Positions 12,418-24,202 of a DNA stretch of 64,000 bases are shown piece after piece (positions within the stretch are counted from its first letter, which is position 1; each line of letters opens with the position of its first letter). The DNA is from Astrocystis sublimbata (taxonomy: Eukaryota > Ascomycota > Sordariomycetes > Xylariales > Xylariaceae): positions 248,001 to 312,000 of the forward strand of contig JAJNNY010000024.1 in assembly GCA_022453515.1 (NCBI GenBank), written 5' to 3'. The translations under genes and the position numbers were made by a program. The notes under the pieces were generated by a model, which saw nothing but the letters and a program-made list of their open reading frames with translations, had not been told where the DNA came from and made no database searches.

Positions 12418-12658
12418 ACTTACCTTAGGTAAGTAGGTACTAGGTAGAATCAGACCGTCCGAAGTTCAGGCTACGCCGCTTAGGAACTTACCTACATGTT
12501 AGGTAGGTACCTAAAGTACCTACCTGGTAGGTCCATGTAGGCACCCTCCCGAGCCTCCTAGCCCGTAGGTACAGTAAGGTCTGTAGGCGAGAGGTACACC
12601 TAGCCTACCTACCTAAGGTACCTCTAGGGCTAGTAAAAGGTAGTACCTCGTAGGTATG
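12418..12658. repeat. Cluster of palindromic TACCTAGGTA / GGTAGGTACC motifs
   Basis: Over 240 bases nearly half of the sequence is made of TAGGTAGG, CCTACCT, GGTACC and CCTAGG words in both orientations, for example TTAGGTAGGTACCTAAAGTA. The same words occur in small clusters in most other intergenic spacers of the window but are absent from exons. Confidence 0.8.
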
Positions 12659-13808
12659 GCCGATGTCCCGGTCCGGTTGACGTTTCCGTTCCGCTGTCCC
12701 GCTGCCCTCGAGATCCACCCCTACCTAATAATAACCCGTCACATAGTCCGGCAGCTACAGATGAAACACTCGGGGGGTAGGGTAGCATTGCCGGTGGCCA
12801 GCACCTACAGCTCGCCTACAGTACTGTACATAAGTGTATCCTGAGCTATCTCGCTATCCTCCCTCGACTCGACTCTCCCCCCACCCTCTCCCCTGCATGG
12901 CCCGCCTCGCCTACTTCTGTAAGTGCGTCTTGGGGTAGGGCTGCTGCCCAATGTCCCGAGCACAATCCGAGCTCGTGGGGTGAGCTCTTCTACATGCCAC
13001 TCATCATTCGCCGTCCGCCTGCTCCTACAGCACGTGTACTGCGTACAGGTACAAGTGACACCGTGAGGCATGTTCCATCCAGGCCGAAGTCAACCAATAC
13101 AATACTGTATCCCGTCGTCTATTGACTGGGCGAGGTGTGACGGCGGTGCAAGAAAGCCGCCGCCAAGGTGATTGTCTCGACTGTGAGAGGATATCGTGCC
13201 AACATCAAACGCAGCAAGACGTTCCCAGACCCCCAGAGTCCCAGAGTCCCAGAGCTTAGTGATCGCCAATCGCCATGCCGCAATATAAGCAAAGATTCTT
13301 GGCAATACCGGCACAAGTCACAAGTGTAGGCATGCGAGGCATGCGAGGCAACGGAACAGGGGACTTCGTTGCGCCCCGGATGTATGCCGTGCTGCTCCAC
13401 GTGTAGGGGCCCAGCGACGGTACGACTGTACGCTTGCCGCTGGGTCTCGACATACGGAGTGCTACATACATGCATCTCGCATACCTACACCGTCAAGCGT
13501 CAGTGCCGTGAACACCTCTGTCCTTATTCGCGATCATCCTGTGGATGCGGCCGCAACGCCCCTCGCGATCCTCGTCCCACCTTCCCGTGACAGGAAGGAG
13601 TCGTACGAGGCTGGTCCTGGTACGTCAACTGGTAGCGTATTTGTTCCGTTTCTGCGCGCATTTCTTCACTTACAATCGCACTAGATAGTCGGCGAGACGG
13701 CCTTAGTGGCCTTTGTTCGTGGAGTATCTAGTCTATCTCCTCCCTCTCATGTGGCCTCCCTACACTAGTGTGACCACGATGGTTATGCGTATAGTAGCTA
13801 GTCCCTTG

Positions 13809-13842
13809 AAAAAAAAAAGAAAAAAAAAGAAAAAAAGGAAAG
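13809..13842. repeat. Poly-A-rich tract
   Basis: Runs of A broken by single G residues over about 34 bases, with no adjacent reading frame or terminal repeat that would mark a retroelement end. Confidence 0.8.
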
Positions 13843-14252
13843 GCTTCGAAGCTGTCATCAGCTTCGCTGTGCTACTGACTAAGAGCACAACGCCTGTGCG
13901 AGTGAACCGTCGTGAATGATTGGTAATCGCGCAGGCCAGAGCCCAGCATTGAAGCATGAAGCGTGTCTCCCGGACGCGAGATGACCACCAGCCAATTTGT
14001 CTTAGCCACAGTATGGAAGTTAAGACATATATGCTATGGACACAATGTACTGACATCAGTGACCCTGGTCACCTATATTCGATCCAAGAAACGGAACACA
14101 TATAAGGCATCAACTCATCACCACCCCCTGTGTGGCTGACTTATTCTCAACAGCTTCTGCCATCACGGTGTTTAGTCTCTGGCTTTCTCTTGCGCCAGTT
14201 TGGTTTCCAATTTGAGTCACTCATTCCGTCGGGCACCATCGTTACTTCTACA

Positions 14253-17200
14253 ATGGCGCGTATCGCCATTCCCATCGCCGTCCTGGCGCTGCAGCAACTG
14301 GTTGCTGCTACCGGTTGTCCTTTCGCCGACCCTGCTAACCTACACCTGAAAGCTGCTGGTGTGCCCGAGACACCTATCGCCGACGCCACGGTTGACGATA
14401 GCAAAGGGTATCTGACAGACGATGTCGGTGGTCAGATCAGCGACCAAGATAGCTTGAGAGCTGGCGAGAGAGGCCCAACTCTTCTCGAGGACTTTATCTT
14501 CCGACAGAAGATCACACACTTCGACCACGAAAGAGTGAGTCATTTCACACATTCCTTTCCTTTCAAGTAACGAGATATAAAGTCTAGGCAGAGAGTGACG
14601 TAGGACACGCAACAATTACATGGTACTTGGTTGAGTTAACGCCTTTCCCAGGTTCCAGAACGTGCTGTACACGCCCGAGGCGCTGGAGCTCATGGCACCT
14701 TTACGAGCTACGGTGACTGGAGCAACATCACTGCTGCCTCCTTCCTAGGGAAGGCTGGAAAAGAGACTCCTGTCTTCGTCCGATTCTCTACCGTAGCAGG
14801 GTCACGAGGAAGTGCTGACACAGCGCGTGACGTTCATGGTTTTGCAACCCGTTTGTAAGCTCAACCTATCCAACCGCCTCCACTGCTGCTCGCTTCTGAC
14901 TGACCTGGACTTAAGCTACACTGATGAAGGCAACTTTGGTACGGAAATGGTACCCATCACCCCTCACTGCTGACCTGCGGACTGACACTTAATTCGTAGA
15001 CATCGTCGGAAATAACATCCCAGTGGTAAGTGAATCAGCACCTGACCCTAGAGAAGGGAGAGTCCATAGCAGCCATTGTGGCACCTCTGCCACTCTGTTT
15101 GTGCTAACTTGCTGACAATTCTCACTGTAGTGTAAGTAAATAAAACGGTGCCACCCGGTATCGTATTACTTGTCTAGGACAATGAGAGCCCTGCAGGACA
15201 GGAATCGTTGAACAACTCAAGCTATGAACTTATGCTGACCTTGCCCGTCATCAATAGTTTTCATGTAAGTACCTACATAGGACACTTACCAAGTACCTGG
15301 TCATCTGGACTTGCAGTAGCTGACGAGCAAATAGCCAAGATGCCATCCGCTTTCCCGACCTAATTCACGCGGTACGTTTCGACCACCCATCATATCTGAG
15401 TTTCCTGGTCTGAATTAGGAGGGTGTCGATAAGCTGAGAAATATCGGGAATTGAATTACCTTCCAGATGGTGACGGCTGACTCTGAATGGTGCAGGTCAA
15501 ACCCAAGTCAGACAGTGAAATTCCCCAGGCAGCTACTGCACATGATTCAGCATGGGACTTCTTCTCGCAGCAGCCGAGCACTCTCCACACGCTGTTCTGG
15601 GCCATGGCTGGCTTTGGTATTCCCCGAGGTTATCGTCACATGGTACGATCCGTGTATCCACCGATATGTTTCAGAGAGCTGACTTCTGTCGCGTAGGACG
15701 GATTTGGTATTCACACTTATCGCTTAGTCACCGATGAGGGCGACTCGAAGCTTGTCAAATGGCACTGGAAGACCAAGCAAGGCCGGGCCAGTCTCTACTG
15801 GGAGGAGGCCCAAGCCGTTGCTGGAAAGAATGCCGACGTTCACCGTGCTGACTTGTTCGATGCCATCGCTTCTGGCAACCATCCTGAGTGGGAACTGGCC
15901 ATCCAGGTCATCGATGAGGACCAGGCACTGGCCTTTGGCTTCGATGTGCTCGACCCTACCAAAATCATCCCTGAAGAGTTTGCCCCTTTACAAAAGATTG
16001 GTGTCATGAAGCTCGACAAGAACCCAACGAACTACTTCGCTGAGACGGAACAGGTCATGGTGAGTTTTCTCAGTTCCTGATGGTACACCTATTGGCCCGC
16101 CGGTAAGATGGGAGGTGTTGAGCTATTGCACCATGCATCTGCCAAACGTCGCCCTGCGGCGGATTTGAGTGAAATAATCTGCTGACGCTATCATTCAGTT
16201 CCAACCCGGACACATTGTGAGAGGAGTGGACTTCTCGGAAGACCCATTATTGCAGGGACGTCTTTTCTCTTATCTGGATACCCAAATCAACCGTCACGGT
16301 GGTCCCAACTTTGAGCAACTCCCTATCAACAGACCCGTCGTTCCAATCCATAACAACAACCGTGACGGTGCTGGCCAGAACCTCATCCACAAGAACACTG
16401 CACCATGTAAGTTGCCGACTGTTCAAACCAAGCACTGCGCGAGAGAACACATACGGGAACCCAACTGCATGAGATCATGCTGACACACCATATCAGACAC
16501 GCCAAACACGCTGAACGGTGGATTCCCCATGCAAGCTAACCAGACCAATGGACGTGGTTTCTTCACCGCGCCTACTCGAAAGTTGTCCGGCAACTACGTA
16601 CGCGGCTTGTCCTCCACCTTTGACGACCACTGGTCGCAGCCCCGTCTGTTCTACAACTCCCTCCAGCCCGTCGAGCAGCAGTTCCTGATCAACGCGATCC
16701 GCTTCGAGACGAGCAATGTGCAGTCCCGAGACGTCAGGGCCAACATCCTCACGCAGCTCAACAGGATCGACAACGATATCGCCGTCCGCGTAGCCACCGC
16801 CCTTGGCATGGAAGCCCCGGCGCCCGACCCGAAGTACTACCACGATAACACGACGCAGGGCATATCCATCACCAACGAGACGCTGCCCACGATCGCGACG
16901 CTGAAGGTCGGCATCCTCTCGAGCGTGCTGGCCCCCGGTGCCGGCAGCAACTCGTCCCTGTTCTCCAACTCGTCGTCCAAGGCCTTGGACCAGGCCAAGA
17001 GACTCAAGAAGCGCCTCGACCTCAGCGGCCTCGTGACCTCCATCGTGGCCGAGAGCCAGGTTGCCGGCGTCGACAAGACGTACTCGCAGGCCGACGCCAC
17101 CGACTTCGACGCCCTCGTGGTGGTCGCCGCCGCCGACGACGCTGGCCTCTTCAACCTCGACTCCCTGTCGCCCCTGTACCCGCCCATGCGGCCCCTGCAG

Positions 17201-17416
17201 ATCGCCTCGAGCGCTTTCGTCTTCGGCAAGCCCGTCGCCTACTTTGGCGGCGCCGCCCCGAGCCAGATGCTCAAGGCCGCCGGTTTCACGGCTGCGAGCG
17301 CGGCTGCGGCGGATGCGGGTGTTTTCGTCGGCGCGAACCTCGACGCGGCTGCGAAGTCGATCGAGGATGGGCTGAAGACCTATAAGTTCACTGACCGATT
17401 CCCGCTGGACAAGTGA
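14253..17416 (+). CDS. Secreted large-subunit catalase
   Basis: A monofunctional heme catalase of the large-subunit fungal type (738 residues once spliced), breaking down H2O2 outside the cell or in the wall. Residues 1 to about 20 are a signal peptide. The distal His is in [10 protein letters not shown] (H101), the distal Asn in GNNIPV (about 174), and the proximal Tyr in RLFSYLDTQ (Y388). The C-terminal DJ-1/flavodoxin-like domain typical of large subunits occupies the last ~160 residues. Exons: 14253-14534, 14652-14854, 14916-14938, 15000-15025, 15131 (one base), 15258-15264, 15335-15371, 15496-15642, 15697-16059, 16199-16406, 16497-17416. The 23-, 26-, 1-, 7- and 37-nt exons are forced by frame and by the conserved [16 protein letters not shown] segment. 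All ten introns are GT-AG. Confidence 0.9.
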
Positions 17417-18040
17417 GGGAGCCTTTTGATACTAGATTCACGAGGATGAAGATGGAGACGCGATGAACTTTTTCACAAGAAGGCGACGGGAGTTGCGTAG
17501 ATTATAGATAGAACGGGCCCGTAATTCCTTGCTTTGCAGATACACTTATTAATAGAGACGCGAGTCTTTAGAGGTTAGCATTATTATATCATACATTGTG
17601 TCACCAAACCCTGGAGCTTTTCTGTATCGAGTCCGCCGAACACTACGCGATGCGATGGCGCCAACACGACAAGCATATATGTGGGCCTTGTATGAAGATA
17701 CCCCATCGAGAACTGGTTGCTGCTTGTTTAGTAAAATACAACTCATAAAAGCCAGAAGCTTCATGAAAGAGTTTTGGCATGCGGATTTTGAACCTTCCAC
17801 AAGGCGGCCCGGCCATACTATGAATGTACCTAAATGCGCGCGCCTAAAAGATAAGTGCATGACCCCAAGCATTATTCAATTGAGGGACTAAATAGTACTC
17901 TAGCTGAGATTTACTACCTTAGGTGCTAAGCGTGAACTGAGAGTATGAATTCCGTCTGGGGTGTGTGTGTAACATTTGCCATCCGTTATAAAAGGGCATT
18001 ACTGGACCTCGTAGGGAAAGAAGACACTATTAGTAGGAGA
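17417..18040. other. Convergent intergenic spacer
   Basis: About 620 bases between the catalase stop and the PAF1 stop. Nothing recognisable apart from AT-rich 3' flank. Confidence 0.6.
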
Positions 18041-19517
18041 CTAGGCTACTTCTTCATCGCCCTCGGCGTCTCGTTCCTCATCTTCCGCGTGGCCGTTGGC
18101 AGCGTCCACATCGCCCTCTTCGCCTTCATCAGCCTGGTCGCTCGGGAACGGGTCCATGTAGGGGTCTGTCTTCCACTTGTCCACGATAGCCTGCGTCTTC
18201 TCGTCGAAGTTGTTGACGGTGACGGCCAGTCGGTCAGGGATTTCTCCCACATCATCCGCCAGCCCAGCGTTGCGGTGGATCGTCTTGGAGCGCTGGGGTT
18301 TCATGATGACGCGATGTATCACAGGCGAATAGTAGACGGCTTTCTGGTCAAGCATTTCATCGTTGTTGAAAGTGATGAGCAACTCTTCGTCATACTTGGT
18401 GACATTATCAAGCTCGATCCCGTCCTTGGTCTCGTACGTACGCATAAATCGGAACTGGTAACAGCCCTGCCCTTCACTATTCCGACTGGTGTAGAGACCG
18501 TCGTCATCGCGTTCGGGATTCAGCACATCAAAGCGGTCATTGAACTTCTCCGAGGTCTCAGGTGTGTCGCTAAGGTAGTAATTATAGGTTTGTGGGTTGG
18601 TAGGTTTGGGGTTATTTGTAGGGTCTTTGTCGTGGGCTTGGGTTGCAAGTTTGTACGCTGCTTCAACGTCATCGGGATTGGAGACCGGCGCGATCAAAGC
18701 GTTCAACAATCGCTTGTCGTAGACACCAGAGGCGGGTACAGGGTTATTAGTGAACTTGAGCGTAAAATAGCCACCAAAATCCGGGAAGGCGTCGAGGTCG
18801 GGAATCATGGGGTAACTGTCGACGAGCTTGAGATGGCGCTTGGTAGGGTGTCGGACGCGGCTCTTCTCCTTCAGGTTAGCAGCAGCTACAGAGAAACTCT
18901 GGTCAATCTTTCTCTTGATATACGCCGGCGAGTCCTTATCGGGTTCGGGCGATGGCCGCTTGGTCGGGCGCTTCAAGGGCGTGGGGTTGAGGGAACGGAG
19001 TGGCCCAGCCTCATGCTTGCCCTTGGACGTGACCGAGGAGATGTATTCCGTCCGGCGGAGGAAAGATACAGCCGAATCAGCTGGTTTCGGTTTGCCGAGG
19101 GTCTGCAAAGGGCGCAATAGTAGTCGGTCATGGGGATGGAGCGATTGCATAGACGGTGGTTGCGACGATGATTGTATAGCTAGATACAGCGTCACATTAG
19201 TTCGGTCGGGACCTCCTAGCCGCTGTGAAATGGAGAGGAACCTTACAGCTCTCGTCGCCGTCAAATATACCGGGCATGCCCACGAGGTCCAGGGGCATGC
19301 CCAGCTCCGCATCCGCTTCCACGTTCAATGGCTGCTCTCTGGCGAGCCTCGATGCGAAGCCAGGCGCCGTGTATTGGCCGCTAGCAAGGCCCGTATTGGG
19401 GATGTCGAGAAGCTTCGGGGGGTGTGGCGGCGGGGGAAGGGCATTCGAGTACCGGATCCGAGCTATGTAGTCTTGATGGACAGGGCGATGCTCGCCCCCG
19501 CGCGACGACGAGGCCAT
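18041..19517 (-). CDS. PAF1: RNA polymerase II-associated factor 1 (Paf1 complex)
   Basis: Paf1 is the scaffold of the nuclear Paf1 complex, which travels with RNA polymerase II and promotes H2B ubiquitination and elongation. Two exons (19517-19247 and 19179-18041), joined across a 67-nt intron, give 469 residues. The N-terminal block HQDYIARIRYSNALPPPPHP with PPKLLDIP is diagnostic. The central region carries the conserved YYLSDTPETSEKFNDRFDVLNP-type stretch (here split by variable residues) and FNNDEMLDQKAVYYSPV. The C-terminus is a highly acidic D/E tail. The start at the ATG giving MASSSRGGEHRP is preferred; an in-frame ATG 102 bases upstream would add 34 Pro/Arg-rich residues not typical of the family. 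Confidence 0.93.
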
Positions 19518-20371
19518 GCTGAAGGGCTTGTCTGTAGGGAGCGGGCGTGGTCGAGATTGAAGAGGGTTGCGCGAGGACGTGGGTACGCGCAATGGGCAGG
19601 GGGAGAAAAGCAATGCCAATGCCGAATGCCAATGCTTTGCCTATAATGGTAAGAAGAACTCCAAATGCGTTGGCGGGACCCGCGTTGTTCAATGTTGTTG
19701 GGCGAAGCTATAAGCCAGCAATGTGATATGATGTGGTGAGGGAAAGGTTGAAGCTTCACGCGCGTCGCTGGACTTGCCCACATGTAGGTACCTAGGTAGG
19801 TACTTACCTAGGCCTTATCAGGAGGTACCAAGGTACGAGTAGGTACACACACACCCTGGCCACTGTGTGCAGCAGGCTAGGCTAAGTAGACACCTACCTT
19901 AGGTAGGTACAATCCCAAGGTACAATCCCAATATTCAATCACCTGTTTGCGACGGTAGCGCTTTCCACAGCTTGGTCCTGTAATACTACAGGTACCAGTT
20001 AGTTCAATTTGAGTTCTATGGATAGGAGAAGAAGGGGAGGGGGGGGGACTAATAATAAGCCATGTTATCTATTGTCACGTCCATGAGGCAGAGGAGTTTT
20101 TGTGTTTTTTTCCCATTTCAATTGAATTATATACCAACTACACATCTACCTAAGTACTATGCTGTCTTGATAGTCGAAACTGGACCCCCTATCATGGGCA
20201 TCCAGTTCCGGGCCCAATCGCAACAGTTGATGGGTCAGGTTAGACCTTTCAAGTTTAAGCACTTTGCGACACATAGATCTCGGCCATTGAAGAAATGGCA
20301 GAGCAAAGCCTCTCAGCTGACCATAGTCCCAGTTCCCCGAAACCCCAAAATGACAACCCTCAAATATGCAC
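19518..20371. other. Intergenic, 0.85 kb
   Basis: Upstream region of PAF1 and 3' flank of RER1. It includes a cluster of TACCTAGGTAGGTAC motifs (19783-19912) and a poly-G run at about 20036-20047. Confidence 0.6.
19783..19912. repeat. Cluster of TACCTAGGTA-type motifs
   Basis: Several copies of GTAGGTACCTAGGTAGG and CCTTAGGTAGGTAC within 130 bases upstream of PAF1. Same family as the 12.4-12.7 kb cluster. Confidence 0.75.
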
Positions 20372-21161
20372 TCAGGAAGTGCTGCTCTTGCCATATTTAG
20401 CTTTGCCAAATGAAAAGGGGACGTATCGGTATTTGATCATATGCTGAATTTGCTTGCGCACTGTAGATGCAGGTCAGTAAAAGTCCGCGCACGTCGAGAC
20501 AATTCGGATTGGGGTGCCTACTCGTCAAGATAAAGAGGATAAACCAGTACATGACCAGGACAGGCCAGAAGACTGGGACGTTGAAGATTTCGAACCAGCT
20601 GCAGGCGAAAGAGATGACTACAGCACGTGTGGCCTCGTACCAGAACTTGAACTCAGGCAGTCGGCGGATGAAGGGCCGGAACTCCTCGTCCTGCTTCGTG
20701 GGCAGACTGCCAACGGACCCGTCCTCCATCTCATTGTCGAGGATGTCGTTCGAAGGGTCGAACTTGGGCTGCAGGAAGGCGAGGAATAAGTTGAGCAGGT
20801 AAATGCCGAGCGCATAGGCCACTGTGCATCCCACTGTTAGCGAGCAGGTTCGCGCCCCCGTGATGCGACAGAGGTGATGGGGTGCCGAGGTTCGTCCTAC
20901 CGATATACCAGCCCTGCGAGACAAATACGCGAACGAAGAAGAGAGATAGGGCGACTGCCGTGCCAACCCATCTGTAGAGGACGTAGGGGGTTGATTTGTC
21001 CAGGTACGTTTGGTATTGCTGCGAACAGTAAAGTGTCAATGTCTCGCCTCCTGTGTCTTGAGACCGGCTCGGGTGGTATCAGGTGAACTGACCATCTGGA
21101 GCTTCGAAGTCTGCGCTGTGACAGCCGCGAAGGGCGTCTGGTCGGATTCGATGCCCTCCAT
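20372..21161 (-). CDS. RER1: Rer1 ER-retrieval receptor
   Basis: Rer1 cycles between cis-Golgi and ER and returns escaped or unassembled ER membrane proteins by binding their transmembrane segments. Four exons (21161-21093, 21018-20901, 20821-20522, 20460-20372) give 191 residues, the normal family length. Conserved blocks are YQTYLDKSTPYVLYRW, then YALGIYLLNLFLAFLQPKFD, an acidic loop, RPFIRRLPEFKFWY, and the C-terminal RKQIQHMIKYRYVPFSFGK. Four hydrophobic segments are visible, matching the four-span W topology. The first intron has the less common donor GTCAGT; the others are ordinary. The last exon recovers the conserved C-terminus and stop at 20372-20374. Confidence 0.93.
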
Positions 21162-22227
21162 CGCAAAATGGAGTGGTTTGGAAGAAGGAAGAAAACAAGG
21201 AGGGGCGACGTCGGGAATGGCTTTGTCTACTTGGAGTTGGGGAACTGCCAGGTAGGGTGACGGTTACTCGATGTATTAAAAGGTTTGGCTAATGCGAGGT
21301 CGTGGTGACGGGGAATGAGCGTGTTGGTCGAAATAATCGATTTGCCGTGGGAAGAAGATTAAGAGATTTGGATGTCGGAAGAACGACAGAAAGTTAGATA
21401 GCGCGAAGCGACGCCCGTGGATTGTACCTACTAAGGTTACCTAAGGGCTGGGTTGCGCCAATGAACTCTGGATGGATGATCTGGCCAGCAAGGATGAGTG
21501 CCTATTTCAAAAGCCCACCAGGCCTAGGTAAGTACCTACTTACGTACTCGAGCTCCACTGTTCGTTATTAGCCACGTTCCCAGAGCTGAGGAGCTAAGCC
21601 CCCAAGCCCCACCCGCCAGGACCCCAGCATTTTCTCACTTGTTCCGTTAACAGACGAGACAGATGGATATCTCGATGATTTTTGGGATTGAGACATGCCG
21701 TCCCACTAGGTACCTAGGTACTAATATATACAGAACCTGCATGCAAGCTCACATCATGATGCATACGGGAATTCTGAAACAACCTTGGAATGGATATCAC
21801 TGGCAGCTTCGAAGCCTGGTGTACCATGGTATGAATCAAACCGGATTACAGAGTTATACGCCATTATCGTTAACCAGAGGCGGTCTTATCTTCCAGGTGC
21901 CCCCCAGGTGCTGAGGTCCCGTCTCCTGTGGTGGAACCCATGCCGCTGTTCAACGGGAATTGGGGAATGCTGTCAACCTCGGCCAGCTTCGGCTCCCTCA
22001 TAATTACATCAAAGAGCAGAGCTTCCTGGTCAGCAACCCGAGATAACTCATCTACTGGATATTTAGGTATCTGGTGTGAACAGTTGATGAATTCTATTTT
22101 TGTCTTGTATCCATAAACCGTTGTGCATCGCAGTTCAACTCCAGGCTTTACGCTACGCTATCTGGAGATTGTCTCAATTCGATTGGCACTGCTTCCCCGT
22201 GTGCGGGTTTCTACCCTTTTCATCACT
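21162..22227. promoter_or_regulatory. Divergent intergenic RER1 / enoyl-CoA hydratase
   Basis: A 1.07-kb region between outward-facing genes. It holds copies of the CCTAGGTAAGTACC motif (about 21523-21545 and 21708-21720). No other gene is supported. Confidence 0.5.
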
Positions 22228-23167
22228 ATGAGTTCACTTAGGGCCGTGAAGATGATGCCACTGGGCTGTCGTGTCTTGCCCACATCGACACTTCCAAGAG
22301 TGGTACGACGATTCTCGTCTACTCCAGCTAGGTCATATGAGCATCTTCTGACATCCAAGCCCAAACCCGGCGTTGGTCAAGGTGAGACAATCTATAATTG
22401 TTAAGTATACGACACCAGCTTATTCCGAACCACCAGTGCAGTTGAACCGGCCCAAGGCGCTCAATGCACTATCCTCGCCTCTAATCGCGGAGCTCAACGA
22501 TGCTCTCCGCCAGTTCAACTCAGCAGATGATGTGTCGGTCATCATCTTGACCGGGTCCGCGAAGGCCTTCGCGGCGGGCGCCGATATCAAAGAGATGGCA
22601 CCTTTGACGTTCGCCGAGGCGTACACGAAGAGCTTTATCGAGTCGTGGTCGGACCTGACAACGCAGGTCAAGAAGCCCATCCTGGCCGCTGTGTCGGGCC
22701 ACGCCCTCGGCGGCGGCTGCGAACTCGCCATGATGTGCGACATCCTGTACTGCACCGAGAATGCCAACTTTGGGCAGCCCGAGGTCAAGCTAGGCACCAT
22801 TCCCGGCGCCGGCGGCAGCCAGCGCCTGACGCGCGCCATCGGCAAGTCCAAGGCCATGGAGCTCATCCTCACCGGCAACTCGTTCTCGGGCGTTGACGCC
22901 GAGAAATGGGGGCTTGCTGCCAAAGCCTTCCCGAGCTACGAGGCGCTCATGGAGGGTGTGATGAAGACAGCCGAGACCATTGCGGGCTACTCCAAGGTCG
23001 CTATCACTGGTGCCAAGGATGTAGTCAACAAGAGCCAGGAGTTGAGTCTGCGAGATGGTGTCGAGTACGAGCGGAGGGTGTTCCACGGTATCTTCGGTAG
23101 CCAGGACCAGAAGATAGGTATGACGGCATTCGCCGAAAAGAAGAAGGCTGAGTGGACACACCAGTAA
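22228..23167 (+). CDS. Mitochondrial enoyl-CoA hydratase (crotonase family)
   Basis: Hydrates 2-trans-enoyl-CoA in mitochondrial beta-oxidation and branched-chain amino-acid breakdown. Two exons (22228-22381 and 22437-23167) around a 55-nt intron give 294 residues. The N-terminus MSSLRAVKMMPLGCRVLP...RRFSSTPARSYEHL is a basic, Arg/Ser-rich mitochondrial presequence. The crotonase core shows LNRPKALNAL, the oxyanion-hole segment AFAAGADIKEM, the first catalytic Glu in GHALGGGCELAMMCD and the second in GQPEVKLGTIPGAGG. Both Glu residues are present, which fits a hydratase more than an isomerase-only or hydrolase paralogue. Length and motif spacing match ECHS1. Confidence 0.92.
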
Positions 23168-24202
23168 CGGCTCCACGATGCAGTATGAGTTCGAGCTAGT
23201 CCAAGGCCAGGTTTGCTACCTAGGCTGCATACTCATAATCAATGCCGTTGCACTGGCACTTATACTGAAATCGAAATCGAAATACTCCCGCCGTTATGAG
23301 TGCACTTTCCCGATGTTGTTCTAATTCGCGGGGAAATCGTTCGAGATCTCAAGCGAGCGCGTGTTCTCCGGTGCACACTGACCATGAGGAGCGTAGACTA
23401 AACAAACCCAAAATTACGAATGCAAAGCCGCCGTGCTGTGCTCAAAATATACGAAGCTGAAACTAATTCCCGACTTGGGCTGGCAAACTACCGTAACCTA
23501 CCTACATACACGCTTGTGGGTCGCTAAGCTGGCCTCGATGGAAATTGCTGAACGACACGAATGTGAGTTAGTACTTCATACTCGACTTCGACCACCTACG
23601 GATTGGATGTGATGTATGTACCTAAGGTAGGTACTTATAGTCAGTATCTTAGTTCGATACTTATATCCATGCACTCCACAGCGTGCCGAGACATCGAGGA
23701 GATACAAGATATCACAAGAACCTAGCCGCAACCAGATTGTGCGTACACCGGTTCCTTGGAATTGAGTACAAAAATGCGAGATGCGGGCTTTCCCAGCCGG
23801 AGCGAAGGCTCGAGGCCCAAACGATATCAGGCATTTTTGCTTGTTGCTCGAGTCTCATATACCATACTGTCATTGGCCATGGGCCAGGCATACATGGGCA
23901 TGTGATGCCCTCCAAGGTTGGTTCTGCATATACTTGCCATAAAAGGGCAGCACGCAGCACGCAGCACGCAGCACGAGACTGCACTGGGCGACAGGCGGTG
24001 GTTGCCGTAGTGCCGTTAGGTAGGCTACCGCTGTACCACTATACGTCGACCTGAGGTACCCGTGGACTCCACGCACCACTGCAGCCGCCACTAGAGCTGA
24101 CCGACCATTCGGCCTTGCGAAGACTCAGATATCGTCGAAACATATCTCGAATCCCCGGAGACCGCGCCGGGTCCTGGTAGCGTTTTTGCTCGAGAAACGG
24201 CC
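23168..24202. other. Intergenic, 1.0 kb
   Basis: No gene supported. It contains a fourfold CAGCACG tandem at about 23947-23975 and one CCTAAGGTAGGTACTT motif near 23620. Confidence 0.6.
23947..23975. repeat. 7-bp tandem repeat (CAGCACG x4)
   Basis: Four perfect head-to-tail copies of CAGCACG, not inside any supported exon. Confidence 0.85.

Larger units (their letters stand above)
10581..14252. other. Gene-free region, 3.7 kb
   Basis: Longest stretch without a supportable gene. Open frames are short, overlap on both strands and show no family features. It contains the densest cluster of TACCTAGGTA-type repeats (12418-12658), a GAGGCATGC tandem near 13330-13355 and a poly-A-rich tract at 13809-13842. 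The last few hundred bases, with a TATA-like ACACATATAAGG at about 14096-14107, are the likely catalase promoter. Confidence 0.55.

Noticed and set aside
17945..19120. 391-codon plus-strand frame
   Set aside because: Antisense shadow of PAF1.
19518..19619. N-terminal extension of Paf1 by 34 residues
   Set aside because: In frame but Pro/Arg-rich and unlike the family, whose N-terminus begins just before HQDYIARIRY.
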